From Komagataeibacter sp. FNDCF1 (GTDB taxonomy: Bacteria > Pseudomonadota > Alphaproteobacteria > Acetobacterales > Acetobacteraceae): 64,000 nt of DNA. The stretch spans positions 3,309,501-3,373,500 of the forward strand of contig NZ_JAIWOT010000001.1 of the NCBI RefSeq assembly GCF_021295335.1, in the 5' to 3' direction. The translations under genes were made by a program, and so were the position numbers. The notes under the pieces were generated by a model, which saw only the letters and a program-made list of their open reading frames with translations, did no database searches and was not told where the DNA came from. Below, piece after piece: positions 1 to 9,473 of this stretch. Position 1 is the first letter of the stretch; each line of letters begins with the position of its first letter.

Positions 1-2030
1 ATGTCCGGGCGGGGGCGTTCGCCACGGTGCAGGGGGGCGATGCCCGCGCCCTCCAGCAGGCGGTGCACGATACCGCGCAGTTCCGGCGTGCCGGCCACCG
101 CCGCCTGCACGGCGAACAGGGGCGCAAGATGCGTGCGCACTACCTGTCCGATCCACGACTGGAGGCGATCACGGATGCGCTCGCGCTGCGCATTGTCCAG
201 CAGCGGGTTGTCAAGCACCTGCGGGCGGGGGGAAAGGACATCCCCGCCGGGGCGCATGCGGGCGATGGGCATGCCCTGCCACAGCACATGCGTCCCGTCG
301 GCGGAGAAGACGAACTGCTGGTCATCATCACCCACCAGCAGGGCGACACGACGCGGAATTTCGCTGCGCACCGCCCGGCGGGCCGCGCGCATGAGCAGGC
401 GGCCATCCTCGGCGTCCGTGTGTTCGCCCGCGATCAGGTCCAGTCCGGCAATGCGACCGACCTCATGCCCTTCCACCACCACGTTGCCCTGTGCGGTCAC
501 GGCGGAGAGCAGGCTGTCGTGCCCCCCTTCATCCAGCCGGCGGATCAGGGTCGTGGCGCGGCGGTCGACAAAGCGGGCAGTCAGCTGTTCGTGCAGCACA
601 TCGGACAGACGGTTCTCCGCCTCCCGCGTGCGGGCCTGCCAGTGCGCGGCATTGGTGATCCAGCTGGTCCGGGCCGCGATATAGCTGCACACCCTTATGC
701 CCGCCAGCCGCTGCATCAGGCTGTCTATGGTGCCTTCCGTCTGGAAGAAATGGGTGATCTGGTTTTCCATCCACGCCGCCGGGATACGCCCATCGGTAAT
801 GAGATGGGTGAAGATGCGGCCGCACAGGCGGATATGGCTGTCATCACCCAGCTTGCGGAAATCGGGGATCTGGCAGCTTTCCCACAACAGCCGTGTGGCG
901 GCGCGGGAATGGACCAGCGGGCGGATATCGCTGTTCGCCGCCAGTGCCGACAGGGTCAGCACGTCGCTTGCCTCATGCCCCGCCACCAGTTCCGGCCGGG
1001 GCGACGCACGGTTGAGGCTGGCCAGCAAGGTGGCGGGGGAGGAAAAGTCAAGCGCGCTGTTCCGCCATGCCAGGCGGGTCAGCGGGTCGAAACGGTGTTC
1101 CTCCACCGCTTCGGCCAGTTCCTCGTGCAGCGGGGGACAGGTACCGGTGGTGCCAAACGTGCCATCGCGCAGGCCACGCCCGGCGCGGCCCGCCACCTGC
1201 GCGATTTCCCCCGCATTGAGCGGGCGCACCCGCGTGCCATCGAATTTGGACAGGCTGGCAAAGGCCACATGGTTCACATCCATGTTCAGCCCCATGCCGA
1301 TTGCATCGGTCGCGACCAGATAGTCGACTTCCTTTTCCTGGTACAGCGCCACCTGCGCATTGCGCGTGCGCGGTGAAAGCTGGCCCATGACAATGGCGCA
1401 TCCGCCCCGCCTGCGGCGCAGCAGTTCGGCAATGGCGTAAACTTCGCTGGCGGAAAAGGCGACAATGGCCGAACGCGGGGGCAGGCGTGTCAGCTTGTGG
1501 CTTCCCGCATGGGTCAGTTGCGACAGGCGGGGCCGGTGCTCGATCTCGATGCCCGGCACCAGCCTGCGGATCAGGTTGCGGATGGTGTCGGCGCCCAGGA
1601 ACATGGTCTCCGCCGTGCCGCGGGCATGGAGCAGCCGGTCGGTAAAGATGTGCCCCCGGTCCGGGTCGGCGCAGAGCTGGATCTCGTCCACCGCCACGAA
1701 TTCCACCCGCCGGTCCAGCGGCATCGCTTCCACCGTGCACGAAAACCATCGTGCATTGGGCGGGATGATCTTTTCCTCGCCCGTTATCAGGGCCACGGCC
1801 TGCGCGCCCTTGCGGGCCACCATGCGGTCATAGTTCTCGCGCGCAAGCAGCCGGAGCGGGAAACCGATGATGCCGGAGCCATGCGAGAGCAGCCGTTCCA
1901 TGGCCAGATGGGTCTTGCCGGTATTGGTCGGGCCGAGCACGGCCCGCACCACCCTGTCGGAATGGGAGCCGGAACCCTGTCCGGCCACTGTGCGATAGGG
2001 GCCACCAGTGCCCTTGGGTACACCCGTCAT
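1..2030 (-). CDS. SUV3/MgpS-like superfamily 2 RNA/DNA helicase, C-terminus cut by the window edge
   Basis: The frame is open from the ATG at 2030 down to base 3, about 676 residues, with the rest lying outside the window. A Walker A motif GPTNTGKT is at residues 33-40 and a DEIQ box at 115-118. An arginine-finger motif QVAGRAGRG lies near residue 275. This spacing matches the mitochondrial SUV3 / alphaproteobacterial MgpS-type helicases, which unwind RNA duplexes, rather than RecQ or PcrA. The region after about residue 300 is a long helical extension without a second motif I recognise. It is divergent from the aminopeptidase at 2159. The family is clear; the exact substrate is not known for most bacterial members. 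Confidence 0.85.
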   Translation of the reverse strand, partial: MTGVPKGTGGPYRTVAGQGSGSHSDRVVRAVLGPTNTGKTHLAMERLLSHGSGIIGFPLRLLARENYDRMVARKGAQAVALITGEEKIIPPNARWFSCTVEAMPLDRRVEFVAVDEIQLCADPDRGHIFTDRLLHARGTAETMFLGADTIRNLIRRLVPGIEIEHRPRLSQLTHAGSHKLTRLPPRSAIVAFSASEVYAIAELLRRRRGGCAIVMGQLSPRTRNAQVALYQEKEVDYLVATDAIGMGLNMDVNHVAFASLSKFDGTRVRPLNAGEIAQVAGRAGRGLRDGTFGTTGTCPPLHEELAEAVEEHRFDPLTRLAWRNSALDFSSPATLLASLNRASPRPELVAGHEASDVLTLSALAANSDIRPLVHSRAATRLLWESCQIPDFRKLGDDSHIRLCGRIFTHLITDGRIPAAWMENQITHFFQTEGTIDSLMQRLAGIRVCSYIAARTSWITNAAHWQARTREAENRLSDVLHEQLTARFVDRRATTLIRRLDEGGHDSLLSAVTAQGNVVVEGHEVGRIAGLDLIAGEHTDAEDGRLLMRAARRAVRSEIPRRVALLVGDDDQQFVFSADGTHVLWQGMPIARMRPGGDVLSPRPQVLDNPLLDNAQRERIRDRLQSWIGQVVRTHLAPLFAVQAAVAGTPELRGIVHRLLEGAGIAPLHRGERPRPD

Positions 2031-2158
2031 GATGCCATGCTCCGGCCAAGTGGCGGCAAATGCAAGCAAAACAACATGTGCGTGCCCTCGGGTGTTGCGT
2101 TGGCCGGATGCCGGACGCACCCTGCCCGATACGAAGCCATGCAGGATAGGGACGTTCA

Positions 2159-3601
2159 ATGAACCCGTTGCAGACACATGACAGCCTGATTGCCCATGCC
2201 AGCGTTGGCGGGGAACCGGTCGGTACGGTGCATGCCATCCGCCCCGACATGCTTGATGGACTGCCCGCGCTGGTGGGCGAAGGGGCCGCCCGCTTTGCGC
2301 GGCAGGCCGGTTTTGCCGCGCGGCACGGGCAGGTCCAGCTCCTGCCCGATGCGGATGGCACCATTACCACCGCGCTGCTGGGTATTGCGGCGGAAGCGGA
2401 AGGTGCTGACCCGTTCGTGTTCGGTGCGCTGCCCGACTCGCTGCCCGCGGGGCCGTGGCGGGTCAGCGCGCCCGCCGATGTCACGGAGATGGAGATCGCG
2501 CTTGGCTTCTGCCTTGGCGCCTACCGCATGCCCGCCTTTGGCCGTGATACCGCACCCGCCGTACCCGCCGCGCGGCTGGTGGTGGCGGACCCGGCAGGGC
2601 AGGCCGCCAGCCAGATGGCGCAGTGCATGAACCTGGCCCGTTCGCTCATCAACACGCCACCCAACCTTATGGGACCGGATGATCTTGCCGCCGCGGCGGA
2701 ATCCGCCCTGCTGCCGCTGGGGGCGCAGGTAGCTGTCCTGCGGGGCGCCCGGCTGGAGCATGATTTCCCCACCGTGCTGCATGTAGGCATGGGTTCGGAG
2801 CGTGCGCCCTGCGTGGTGGAAGCGCACTGGCAGGGCAGTGCTGCCACCGATGACGCGCCCCTGGTCTCGCTGGTGGGCAAGGGGGTGTGCTTTGACACGG
2901 GCGGCTATGACCTCAAGCCGCCATCCTCCATGCTGCGGATGAAAAAGGACATGGGGGGGGCTGCCATCATGCTTGCCCTTGCGCGCCTGATCATGCTGCG
3001 TGACCTGCCGGTCCGGCTGGAACTGCGGCTGGGCTGCGTGGAGAACAGCGTATCCGGTCGCGCCATGCGCCCATCCGACGTGGTGCGGACCCGCGCGGGG
3101 CTGACGGTAGAAATCGGCAATACCGATGCGGAGGGGAGACTCGTGCTGTGTGACCTGCTGCACGCGGCCTGTGGCCACCAGCCCGACCTGCTGGTCGATG
3201 CCGCTACCCTGACCGGCGCGGCCCGCGTGGCGCTTGGCCCGGATGTGCCAGCCCTGTTCAGCAACAATGACGAAACGGGTGAGGCTTTCGTTGCGGCTGG
3301 CCTGTCCTGTGGCGACCCGCTGTGGCGGCTGCCGCTCTGGCCGGGATACCGTAAATGGCTGCGCAGTCCGGTGGCAGACCTGAACAATATTTCATCCAAA
3401 CCGATGGCGGGAGCCATTACGGCGGCTCTTTTTCTGGAGCATTTTGTCAAAACTGATGTGCGCTGGGTTCATATCGATACGTATGGATGGAATGATTCTG
3501 CACGGCCTGGCCGGCCGGAGGGTGGAGAAAGTCTAGGTTTAAGAGCAGTTTATGAATCCATATTAAAAATATTTAATATACAGGACAGAATGCAACGTTA
3601 A
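2159..3601 (+). CDS. Leucyl aminopeptidase family protein (peptidase M17)
   Basis: A 480-residue M17 metallo-aminopeptidase that should remove N-terminal residues from peptides in the cytoplasm. The two-metal site is intact: K241 in GKG, D246 in FDTGG, K253, D264 in KKDMGG, and the family signature NTDAEGR at 321-327. The N-terminal third is poorly conserved, as in the shorter PepA/PepB-like branch. The last few dozen codons are strikingly AT-rich and the tail runs on after the usual M17 end, so the C-terminus may be an extension acquired by read-through into AT-rich DNA. It is monocistronic, with a 163-base gap before the next gene. Confidence 0.9.
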   Translation: MNPLQTHDSLIAHASVGGEPVGTVHAIRPDMLDGLPALVGEGAARFARQAGFAARHGQVQLLPDADGTITTALLGIAAEAEGADPFVFGALPDSLPAGPWRVSAPADVTEMEIALGFCLGAYRMPAFGRDTAPAVPAARLVVADPAGQAASQMAQCMNLARSLINTPPNLMGPDDLAAAAESALLPLGAQVAVLRGARLEHDFPTVLHVGMGSERAPCVVEAHWQGSAATDDAPLVSLVGKGVCFDTGGYDLKPPSSMLRMKKDMGGAAIMLALARLIMLRDLPVRLELRLGCVENSVSGRAMRPSDVVRTRAGLTVEIGNTDAEGRLVLCDLLHAACGHQPDLLVDAATLTGAARVALGPDVPALFSNNDETGEAFVAAGLSCGDPLWRLPLWPGYRKWLRSPVADLNNISSKPMAGAITAALFLEHFVKTDVRWVHIDTYGWNDSARPGRPEGGESLGLRAVYESILKIFNIQDRMQR

Positions 3602-3764
3602 AGAAACAATCCTGATGGCGAACTAATTTGCCTGTTGCGACTTATATATGCCGTAAATGCCAATTATATAGGCAGCACCAGACAACATCATTCCAGCCCC
3701 GGTCCGATTCCGCATTCAGGCGGGCCAGGGGCGGGCCTGATAATTCGACAGAGGATTTCAACCG
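3602..3764 (+). promoter_or_regulatory. AT-rich intergenic region, likely promoter of the MarR-family gene
   Basis: The first hundred bases are far richer in A+T than the surrounding DNA, with a TTATATATG stretch near 3642-3650 and TTATATAGG near 3663-3671. I expect the promoter of the downstream regulator here, but I cannot choose a -35/-10 pair with confidence. A purine-rich GAGGAT just before 3765 serves as ribosome binding site. Confidence 0.35.
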
Positions 3765-4187
3765 ATGGCCAAGGCATCCCCGGCTAATACGGACCAGACG
3801 ATCAACTCACTGCGCGACACCATTGTCGCCATGGTCCGCCGTGACGGCCCGGACCTGTCAGCACGCCAACTGGCCGTGTTCCTGACCTGCTATCTCAGCG
3901 ATGACGCACACACCGTGCGTGGTCTTGCTGCGGAACTGAACGTGTCCAAGCCCGCCATCACCCGCGCGCTGGACCGGCTGAAGGACCTGGACCTGGCCCG
4001 CCGCACGCCGGACCCGATGGACCGTCGTTCCGTGCTGATCAAGCACACGCTCAAGGGCAACGCCTACCTGCGCGACCTGTGCCGCATCGTGACCGAAACC
4101 GCGGGTGCCGCACAGGAAAAGGTGGCCCCCCCGGCCCGCAAGGCACCCCGCGCACGCCGCGCGGAGGAACTGCGCCGCGCTGGCTGA
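3765..4187 (+). CDS. MarR-family winged-helix transcriptional regulator
   Basis: A 140-residue DNA-binding regulator. The winged helix-turn-helix spans roughly residues 45-100: a helix beginning TVRGLAAELNVSK, a recognition helix PAITRALDRLKD, then a wing with the MarR signature DPMDRRSV. The C-terminal tail is basic and Ala/Arg-rich and is probably disordered. There is no obvious ligand pocket, and the protein is close to the minimum MarR length. The target is unknown. It is transcribed in the same direction as the small exported protein 49 bases downstream. Confidence 0.8.
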   Translation: MAKASPANTDQTINSLRDTIVAMVRRDGPDLSARQLAVFLTCYLSDDAHTVRGLAAELNVSKPAITRALDRLKDLDLARRTPDPMDRRSVLIKHTLKGNAYLRDLCRIVTETAGAAQEKVAPPARKAPRARRAEELRRAG

Positions 4188-4236
4188 GTTATCTGCGGGT
4201 CACCACGTATCCAGGAACGGAAAGGGTCTGATTCCC

Positions 4237-4692
4237 ATGCGTATGTCACGCCGTCTGGCTGTTCTCGCCATTGCCATGGCGCCTCTTGCGGGTCTGCCGC
4301 ACATGGCCATGGCTGAGGAATCCTCGCTCGGCACACCGTCGGGTGAGGTGAGCATGAAGTTCAAGTCACTTGATATTGGCGTCGGCCACACCTGGGGTAC
4401 CGGCAAGCTGGTGTTCCAGCACCATACCTACCGCTTCAAGATCGAGGGCGGGTCGCTCGCGGCCGTGGGCTATGCCAACATCAAGGGGCATGGCACGGTC
4501 TACAACCTGAACAGGGTCAAGGATTTCGAGGGCAGTTACGGTGCCGTGAACGGTGACGTGACGGCAGGCACCGGCATCGGGGCCGTGCTGCTCAACAATC
4601 CGGCGGGCGTGCGGATCCGGCTTGATACATCCAGTTCCGGTGGCCGCCTGGCCGCCGCGGCACAGGGTATGAAGATTACCCTGACCAAGTAG
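4237..4692 (+). CDS. Exported DUF1134/EipA-like envelope protein
   Basis: A 151-residue protein with a Sec signal peptide (MRMSRRLAVLAIAMAPLAG, probable cleavage after AMA near residue 26). The mature part is a small beta-rich domain with VGHTWGTGKLVF, GHGTVYNLNRVKDFEGSYG and a C-terminal MKITL strand. The order GxGxxWGxGxL, then GxVYNLxxxxxFxGxY, resembles DUF1134 (EipA), a periplasmic SH3-like protein linked to envelope integrity in Brucella and Caulobacter. The ATG at 4237 is preferred over an upstream in-frame start because it puts the signal peptide at the N-terminus. A strong terminator follows directly. Confidence 0.6.
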   Translation: MRMSRRLAVLAIAMAPLAGLPHMAMAEESSLGTPSGEVSMKFKSLDIGVGHTWGTGKLVFQHHTYRFKIEGGSLAAVGYANIKGHGTVYNLNRVKDFEGSYGAVNGDVTAGTGIGAVLLNNPAGVRIRLDTSSSGGRLAAAAQGMKITLTK

Positions 4693-4717
4693 TGGACCCA
4701 CTATCTGCCGCTACGGG

Positions 4718-4755
4718 ACGGGGGGAATGGCCAGCAGGCCGTTCCCCCCGTTTTT
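4718..4755 (+). terminator. Rho-independent terminator after the DUF1134-like gene
   Basis: A long stem pairs 4718-4732 with 4737-4751 around an AGCA loop and is followed by five T. It lies between the convergent genes ending at 4692 (+) and 4760 (-). Confidence 0.9.
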
Positions 4756-4759
4756 CGTT

Positions 4760-5797
4760 CTACCACGCCAGTCCCGCCACGTGGCGGACCCGCCGGGCAA
4801 CGGTTACGCCCCAGGCCACTTGGATGCAGCCCAGCATGATCAGCGGCGCTGTCAGGCCCACGACATGCAGCCCCACCGCTGCCGCCGCCATGCAGCCGCA
4901 CAGCGTGCCCCCCCAGGCCAGCAGCGTGACATGGGTGGCCTGCATGCCCGCGCGATGCGCCATCTGGTAGACATGCTCCCGGTGCGCGCGCATGAGCGCA
5001 CGCCGCAGCGCCGCCCGGCGCAGCAGGGTAAAGCCCACATCCGCCAGCAGGCCATACAGCATGAGCGGCATGAGCACGCCCCCGTGGGCCAGGTGGGGCA
5101 TGGCGGCCATATGCAGTCCCAGCGCGCCCAGCACCAGCCCGCAGCACTGGCTGCCCACATCCCCCATGAACAGCCGCGCATGGGGAAAGTTGAAGGGCAG
5201 GAAGCCCGCGATACCGGCCGCCAGCACCAGTGCCGTGCCCCATGTTCCCACGCCACCGTGCGCCACAAGGCACAGCCCCGCCGTGGCCAGTGCCGCAACA
5301 AGCGTGCAGCCACTGGCCAGCCCGTTCAGCCCGTCCATGAAATTCAGCGCGTTGCACAGCACCACAAGCCATAGCGCGCGTAACGCAAGTCCCGCCCCGT
5401 TCACGCCGTGGCCTTCCGCCACCATACTGCCCCATGCCACCAGCAGGGCTGCGGCACATTGGGCGCCCAGCTTCCATGTGGGTGGCATGGGGTACATGTC
5501 ATCACGCCAGCTGAACAGGCCCAGCCATACGGCTGCGGCCAGCAGTGTCATGTCCCCGGCATCGGGGGTATGGCGGACCAGGATCTGCAGCAGCGGCACG
5601 CCGGTCACGAATACGGCCAGAATCGCCAGCCCGCCCCCCTTGGGCACGGGTACGGCGTGAGCGCTCCGGCTGTCCGGATAATCCATGACATGCAGCCCGA
5701 TGACCCGCCGTGACAGGACCGCCGCCATGATGGTGGCGGCAACCAGCAGCAGGGTGGCAGGGGTAACTGCACCATGAAGGACATGCGCAAGGGTCAT
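4760..5797 (-). CDS. Glycosyltransferase family 4 (WecA/TagO-like) polyprenyl-phosphate sugar-1-phosphate transferase
   Basis: A 345-residue polytopic membrane protein that should transfer a UDP-(amino)sugar 1-phosphate to undecaprenyl phosphate, starting lipid-linked glycan synthesis on the inner face of the membrane. The family motifs are all present: an Asp pair at 99-100 in WRDDMYP, NFMDGLNG at 152-159, NFPHARLFMGDVGS at 203-216, and a basic His-containing loop RAHREH near 270. About ten hydrophobic segments are visible. It is divergently transcribed, 67 bases away, from a nucleotide-sugar dehydratase and an aminotransferase, which suggests that the sugar loaded is a modified amino sugar made by those two enzymes. 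Confidence 0.88.
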   Translation of the reverse strand: MTLAHVLHGAVTPATLLLVAATIMAAVLSRRVIGLHVMDYPDSRSAHAVPVPKGGGLAILAVFVTGVPLLQILVRHTPDAGDMTLLAAAVWLGLFSWRDDMYPMPPTWKLGAQCAAALLVAWGSMVAEGHGVNGAGLALRALWLVVLCNALNFMDGLNGLASGCTLVAALATAGLCLVAHGGVGTWGTALVLAAGIAGFLPFNFPHARLFMGDVGSQCCGLVLGALGLHMAAMPHLAHGGVLMPLMLYGLLADVGFTLLRRAALRRALMRAHREHVYQMAHRAGMQATHVTLLAWGGTLCGCMAAAAVGLHVVGLTAPLIMLGCIQVAWGVTVARRVRHVAGLAW

Positions 5798-5864
5798 GAA
5801 AGTGGGGTATCGGGCATGATCTCTCCTTCTTGCCCTCTCTCCGCTCGGCTATAGGAGGAGGGTA

Positions 5865-7832
5865 ATGGTTACGCAATCCTCCGACAGCCGCTCTTTTGCC
5901 ACATGCCTGCGCCTGACACGGACCATAGCGGTCAACAGTGTCCTGGATGTGGGCGTGGGGGCCATTGCTGCCATGGGGGCCGTGGTGCTGTGCGGGCATG
6001 CGCCGGCCGGCTGGCCGGTCTGGGGGGTGGCGGTGCTGGGCATGGGGGGAATTGCCGCTGGCGGCCTGCCGTTGCGTATTTTCGTGCAGCACTGGCGTTT
6101 TGCCGGGCGATCCGATTTCTGGCGGCTGGGCTGTGCGTGCATGCTGGCGGGACTGCTTGCCATGGGCGTGCTGGTGGCGGGCGGCGGCATGCTGGCGGGT
6201 GCCGTGCCGTGGTGCGTGGTCTATGGCATGACGGCTTTCATATGCATGGCCACCATGCGGGCGGGCTATCAGCGCTGGCGGCAGACAGGCCCGCGGTCTG
6301 GGCGGACGGGCTGCCCCGTGATCGTGCTGGGTGACGGGGCGGACACCACGCGTTTCCTCAAGCTCATGCCGGACATGGCGGGGCGTGTGGCGGGCATGGT
6401 GCTGCAAAGCCGCCAGCGCAGGCCGGGGCGGCGGGTACGCGGCGTGCCGGTGCTGGGACAGGTGGCGGATCTGCCGCGCATCATTCCCGCCATGGCGGAT
6501 GGCGGCGACGTCCTGCTGGTGGTGGCGGATACGGCGTTCCGGGGGGAGCGGCTCTCCGCAGTGCTGCGGATGGTGCACGATACGGGCGCCCGTGTAAGGT
6601 GCATGCCCGACCTGTCCGGTATTGCCGGAGACCAGGCAGCCCCCCTGTACCCGGTCCGGCTGGCCGACCTGCTCAACCGCCCGGCCCTGTCGGTCGATGA
6701 ACCGGGGCTGGCCGGCATGCTGGGCGGTCGGCGCGTGCTGATTACCGGTGCGGGGGGAACGATCGGCAGTGAACTTGCCCGCCAGATCGCCCGCCACCGC
6801 CCGGAGGAACTGGTGCTGCTGGACATGGGGGAGTTCGCGCTGTGGCAGGTGGACATAGACCTGCGGGAAAAGGCGCCCGACGTGACGCGTCACCGGGTGC
6901 TGGCCGATATACGTGACCCTGCGCGCATGGAGCAGGTTTTTGCCCGTTTCCAGCCGGAACTGGTGTTTCACGCCGCAGCACTCAAGCATGTGCCCATGGT
7001 GGAGGAAAACCCGTGCGAGGGGCTGCTGACCAACGCGGCCGGCACCCGCATCGTGGCAGATATCGCGGCCCGGCATGGCGCGCGCGCCATGGTGCTGGTC
7101 TCTACGGACAAGGCGGTCAATCCCGCCTCGGTCATGGGGGTGTCAAAGCGGGTGGCGGAAATGTACTGCCAGGCGATGGATGTGCAGGCCCGCATGGCCG
7201 CGCAGGACAGTGCCATGCGCTGCGTGACCGTGCGGTTTGGCAATGTCATGGGTTCGACCGGTTCGGTAATTCCGCTGTTCCGGCACCAGCTTGAGCGCGG
7301 TGGCCCGCTTACGGTGACCGACCCGCGCATGGAGCGGTATTTCATGACCGTGTCGGAAGCGGTGGGACTGGTCCTGCAGGCCACCGCCTGCGGCATGGGA
7401 TTGCAGGCCACATGTCCTGCCGCCGTGCTGCGGCGGGGCGGGGTGTTCGTGCTGGACATGGGCACGCCGGTGCGGATCGTGGATCTTGCACGGCAGATGA
7501 TCGTTCTGGCCGGGCTGCGGCCGGGGCGCGACGTGAGCATCCGGTTCACCGGCCTGCGGCCGGGCGAGAAGCTGGCGGAAGACCTGTTCTACAAGAAGGA
7601 AATCCTGCAACCCACCGGCTGTCCCGGCCTGCGGATGGCAACGCCGCGTACGGTGGACCTTGCGCAGGTCGCCAATATCATGGATGCACTTACATTGGCA
7701 TGCCGGGATGGTGATTGCGCCCGTGCGCTTGAACTGGTCCGGGAGCTTGTACCCGAATTTGCCCATAACCCGCATGGCATGGACATGCACATCCCGGCGG
7801 GGCAGGTCGATGTGGAAAGGAATGCATCATGA
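5865..7832 (+). CDS. Membrane-anchored nucleoside-diphosphate-sugar 4,6-dehydratase (CapD/PglF/WbpM-like)
   Basis: A 655-residue protein. The first 140 or so residues contain four hydrophobic segments, then a Rossmann-like linker domain, then an extended SDR domain with TGAGGTIG at 294-301. The active-site Tyr of ordinary SDR enzymes is replaced by Met in M424xxxK428, the pattern of UDP-GlcNAc C4,C6-dehydratases of the PglF/WbpM family. It should make a UDP-4-keto-6-deoxy sugar for transamination by the next gene, which overlaps it by 4 bases (ATGA). A perfect AGGAGG sits upstream of the start. The sugar configuration cannot be told from sequence. Confidence 0.85.
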   Translation: MVTQSSDSRSFATCLRLTRTIAVNSVLDVGVGAIAAMGAVVLCGHAPAGWPVWGVAVLGMGGIAAGGLPLRIFVQHWRFAGRSDFWRLGCACMLAGLLAMGVLVAGGGMLAGAVPWCVVYGMTAFICMATMRAGYQRWRQTGPRSGRTGCPVIVLGDGADTTRFLKLMPDMAGRVAGMVLQSRQRRPGRRVRGVPVLGQVADLPRIIPAMADGGDVLLVVADTAFRGERLSAVLRMVHDTGARVRCMPDLSGIAGDQAAPLYPVRLADLLNRPALSVDEPGLAGMLGGRRVLITGAGGTIGSELARQIARHRPEELVLLDMGEFALWQVDIDLREKAPDVTRHRVLADIRDPARMEQVFARFQPELVFHAAALKHVPMVEENPCEGLLTNAAGTRIVADIAARHGARAMVLVSTDKAVNPASVMGVSKRVAEMYCQAMDVQARMAAQDSAMRCVTVRFGNVMGSTGSVIPLFRHQLERGGPLTVTDPRMERYFMTVSEAVGLVLQATACGMGLQATCPAAVLRRGGVFVLDMGTPVRIVDLARQMIVLAGLRPGRDVSIRFTGLRPGEKLAEDLFYKKEILQPTGCPGLRMATPRTVDLAQVANIMDALTLACRDGDCARALELVRELVPEFAHNPHGMDMHIPAGQVDVERNAS

Positions 7833-8968
7833 ACGCTCCGGTGGAGACACCCATAGGTTTTCTGAACCTGCCCCAGCAGCAGAGCCTGATCGCCAACGAA
7901 ATCAGGCAGCGTGTCGATGCGGTCATGCAGCACTGCCGCTTCGTGATGGGGCCGGAGGTGACCGAGCTGGAGGGGCGGCTGGCCAGCCATAGCGGGGCCG
8001 CCCACTGCGTTGGCGTATCATCGGGCACGGATGCCATCCAGATCGTGCTGATGGCGGAGGGAATCGGTGCGGGCGATGCCGTGTTCCTGCCTGCCTTTAC
8101 CTACACCGCCACGGCGGAAGTCCCGCTGGTGCTGGGGGCGACGCCCGTATTCGTGGATGTGGACCCCGCAACCTTCCAGATCGACCCCACCAGCCTGCGC
8201 CAGCGCATTGCCGATGTACGCAAGGCAGGCAGGCTGCGCCCGCGCGCGGTGATCGGGGTGGACCTGTTCGGCCAGCCTGCGCCGTGGGCCGAACTGCGCG
8301 CCATTGCGGCGGAGGAGAAGCTGTTCCTCATGGCTGACTGCGCCCAGGCCTTTGGGGCGACGCTGCACGGGCGCAGGCTGGGGCGTGAGGCGGTGGCGAC
8401 CACGCTGTCCTTCTTCCCCTCCAAGCCGCTGGGTGCGTATGGCGATGCCGGCGGCATCCTGACCGACGACCCCGCGCGCGCCGAACTCTACCGCTCGCTG
8501 CGCACGCATGGGGAGGGCAAGACCCGCTACGAGGTCCTGCGCACCGGCATGAACGCCCGGCTGGACACGATCCAGGCCGCCATCCTGCTGGCCAAGCTGG
8601 ATGTGTTCGACATGGAACTCGAGCGCCGGCGCGGAATTGCCGCGGCGTATGACGAGGGGCTTGCAGGCCATGTCATACCGCCCGCCCGCGTGCCGGACAG
8701 CCAGGGGTCATGGTCCGTCTATTCCGTGCTGACCACGGGTGAGTCCGCGCGCACGACGCTGCAGGACCGGCTCAAGGGGCATCATATCGCCTCGGCCATC
8801 TACTATCCACGTCCGCTGCACCAGCAGCCCGCCTACAGCGCCAGCCATGACGGGGCGGCCCTGCCCGTGGCGGAGGATCTGTCACGCCGCATCATGGCGC
8901 TGCCGCTGCACCCCGAACTGTCGGACAATGAAGTCGGCCGGGTCATCGCGGCCGTGCGTGAATCCTGA
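7829..8968 (+). CDS. DegT/DnrJ/EryC1/StrS-family sugar aminotransferase
   Basis: A 379-residue PLP enzyme. The Schiff-base lysine is K199 in FFPSKPLGAYGDAG. Other family marks are SSGTDAIQ near residue 70, PAFTYTATAE near 90 and DCAQAFGA near 170. It should transaminate the 4-keto sugar made by the overlapping dehydratase. No acetyltransferase or methyltransferase follows, so the amino sugar may be modified elsewhere or used as it is. Confidence 0.9.
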   Translation: MNAPVETPIGFLNLPQQQSLIANEIRQRVDAVMQHCRFVMGPEVTELEGRLASHSGAAHCVGVSSGTDAIQIVLMAEGIGAGDAVFLPAFTYTATAEVPLVLGATPVFVDVDPATFQIDPTSLRQRIADVRKAGRLRPRAVIGVDLFGQPAPWAELRAIAAEEKLFLMADCAQAFGATLHGRRLGREAVATTLSFFPSKPLGAYGDAGGILTDDPARAELYRSLRTHGEGKTRYEVLRTGMNARLDTIQAAILLAKLDVFDMELERRRGIAAAYDEGLAGHVIPPARVPDSQGSWSVYSVLTTGESARTTLQDRLKGHHIASAIYYPRPLHQQPAYSASHDGAALPVAEDLSRRIMALPLHPELSDNEVGRVIAAVRES

Positions 8969-8984
8969 GGGAGATCATACAACA

Positions 8985-9473
8985 ATGAGACGCGAGACAG
9001 CGCTGCTGATCGGGTTCCTGTTCATTACGGTCGGTACGGCGGCGGGGCTGTGGTACATGGCCATGCCCAATTTCCGTCCGATGAGCTTTCCCACCATGGA
9101 AAGCGGCACCATTTCCATCGGTCCGATGCGCGCTGAGCGCACGCTGACGACAGCTCAGGTCCATGCGCTGAATGACTGGATGCAGGCCCATACCAAGGGC
9201 TGGGGCCCGCTGGGCCAGACCCCGCCATCCAGCGGCGATGCCGTGCTGGAGATGAAGGCCGCCCCCACCGGCCAGCAGCCCGCGGGCGCGCAGCCGGTTC
9301 CCTACCGCATCACGCTGTGGACCGGCATCAGCGCCGCGGACTGGAACAATACCGTGTTCGTGGAGGAAAAGCCCGGCGCCGTCATCCGTTTCCATCATTA
9401 CAGGGACAAGGATTTCAACGCGCTGCGTGAACTGGTCAACCAGTACGACTATCCCCGGTCCGCCTTTCCATGA
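8985..9473 (+). CDS. Membrane-anchored protein of unknown function in the sugar cassette
   Basis: A 162-residue protein that I do not recognise. One N-terminal hydrophobic segment (LLIGFLFITVGTAAGLWYMA) is followed by a soluble domain rich in Trp and Pro, so it is probably anchored in the inner membrane with its body in the periplasm. GGGAGATC upstream provides the ribosome binding site and favours this ATG over an in-frame start inside the aminotransferase. It begins 16 bases after the aminotransferase and overlaps the phosphatase by 4 bases (ATGA), so it is part of the operon and probably serves the same glycan pathway. Confidence 0.7.
   Translation: MRRETALLIGFLFITVGTAAGLWYMAMPNFRPMSFPTMESGTISIGPMRAERTLTTAQVHALNDWMQAHTKGWGPLGQTPPSSGDAVLEMKAAPTGQQPAGAQPVPYRITLWTGISAADWNNTVFVEEKPGAVIRFHHYRDKDFNALRELVNQYDYPRSAFP

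Noticed and set aside
5502-7076. A 524-codon minus-strand frame opposite the sugar dehydratase N-terminus
   Set aside because: Its composition (His, Pro, Arg and Gln-rich) is typical of a GC-rich antisense frame, and the + strand gene is well conserved.
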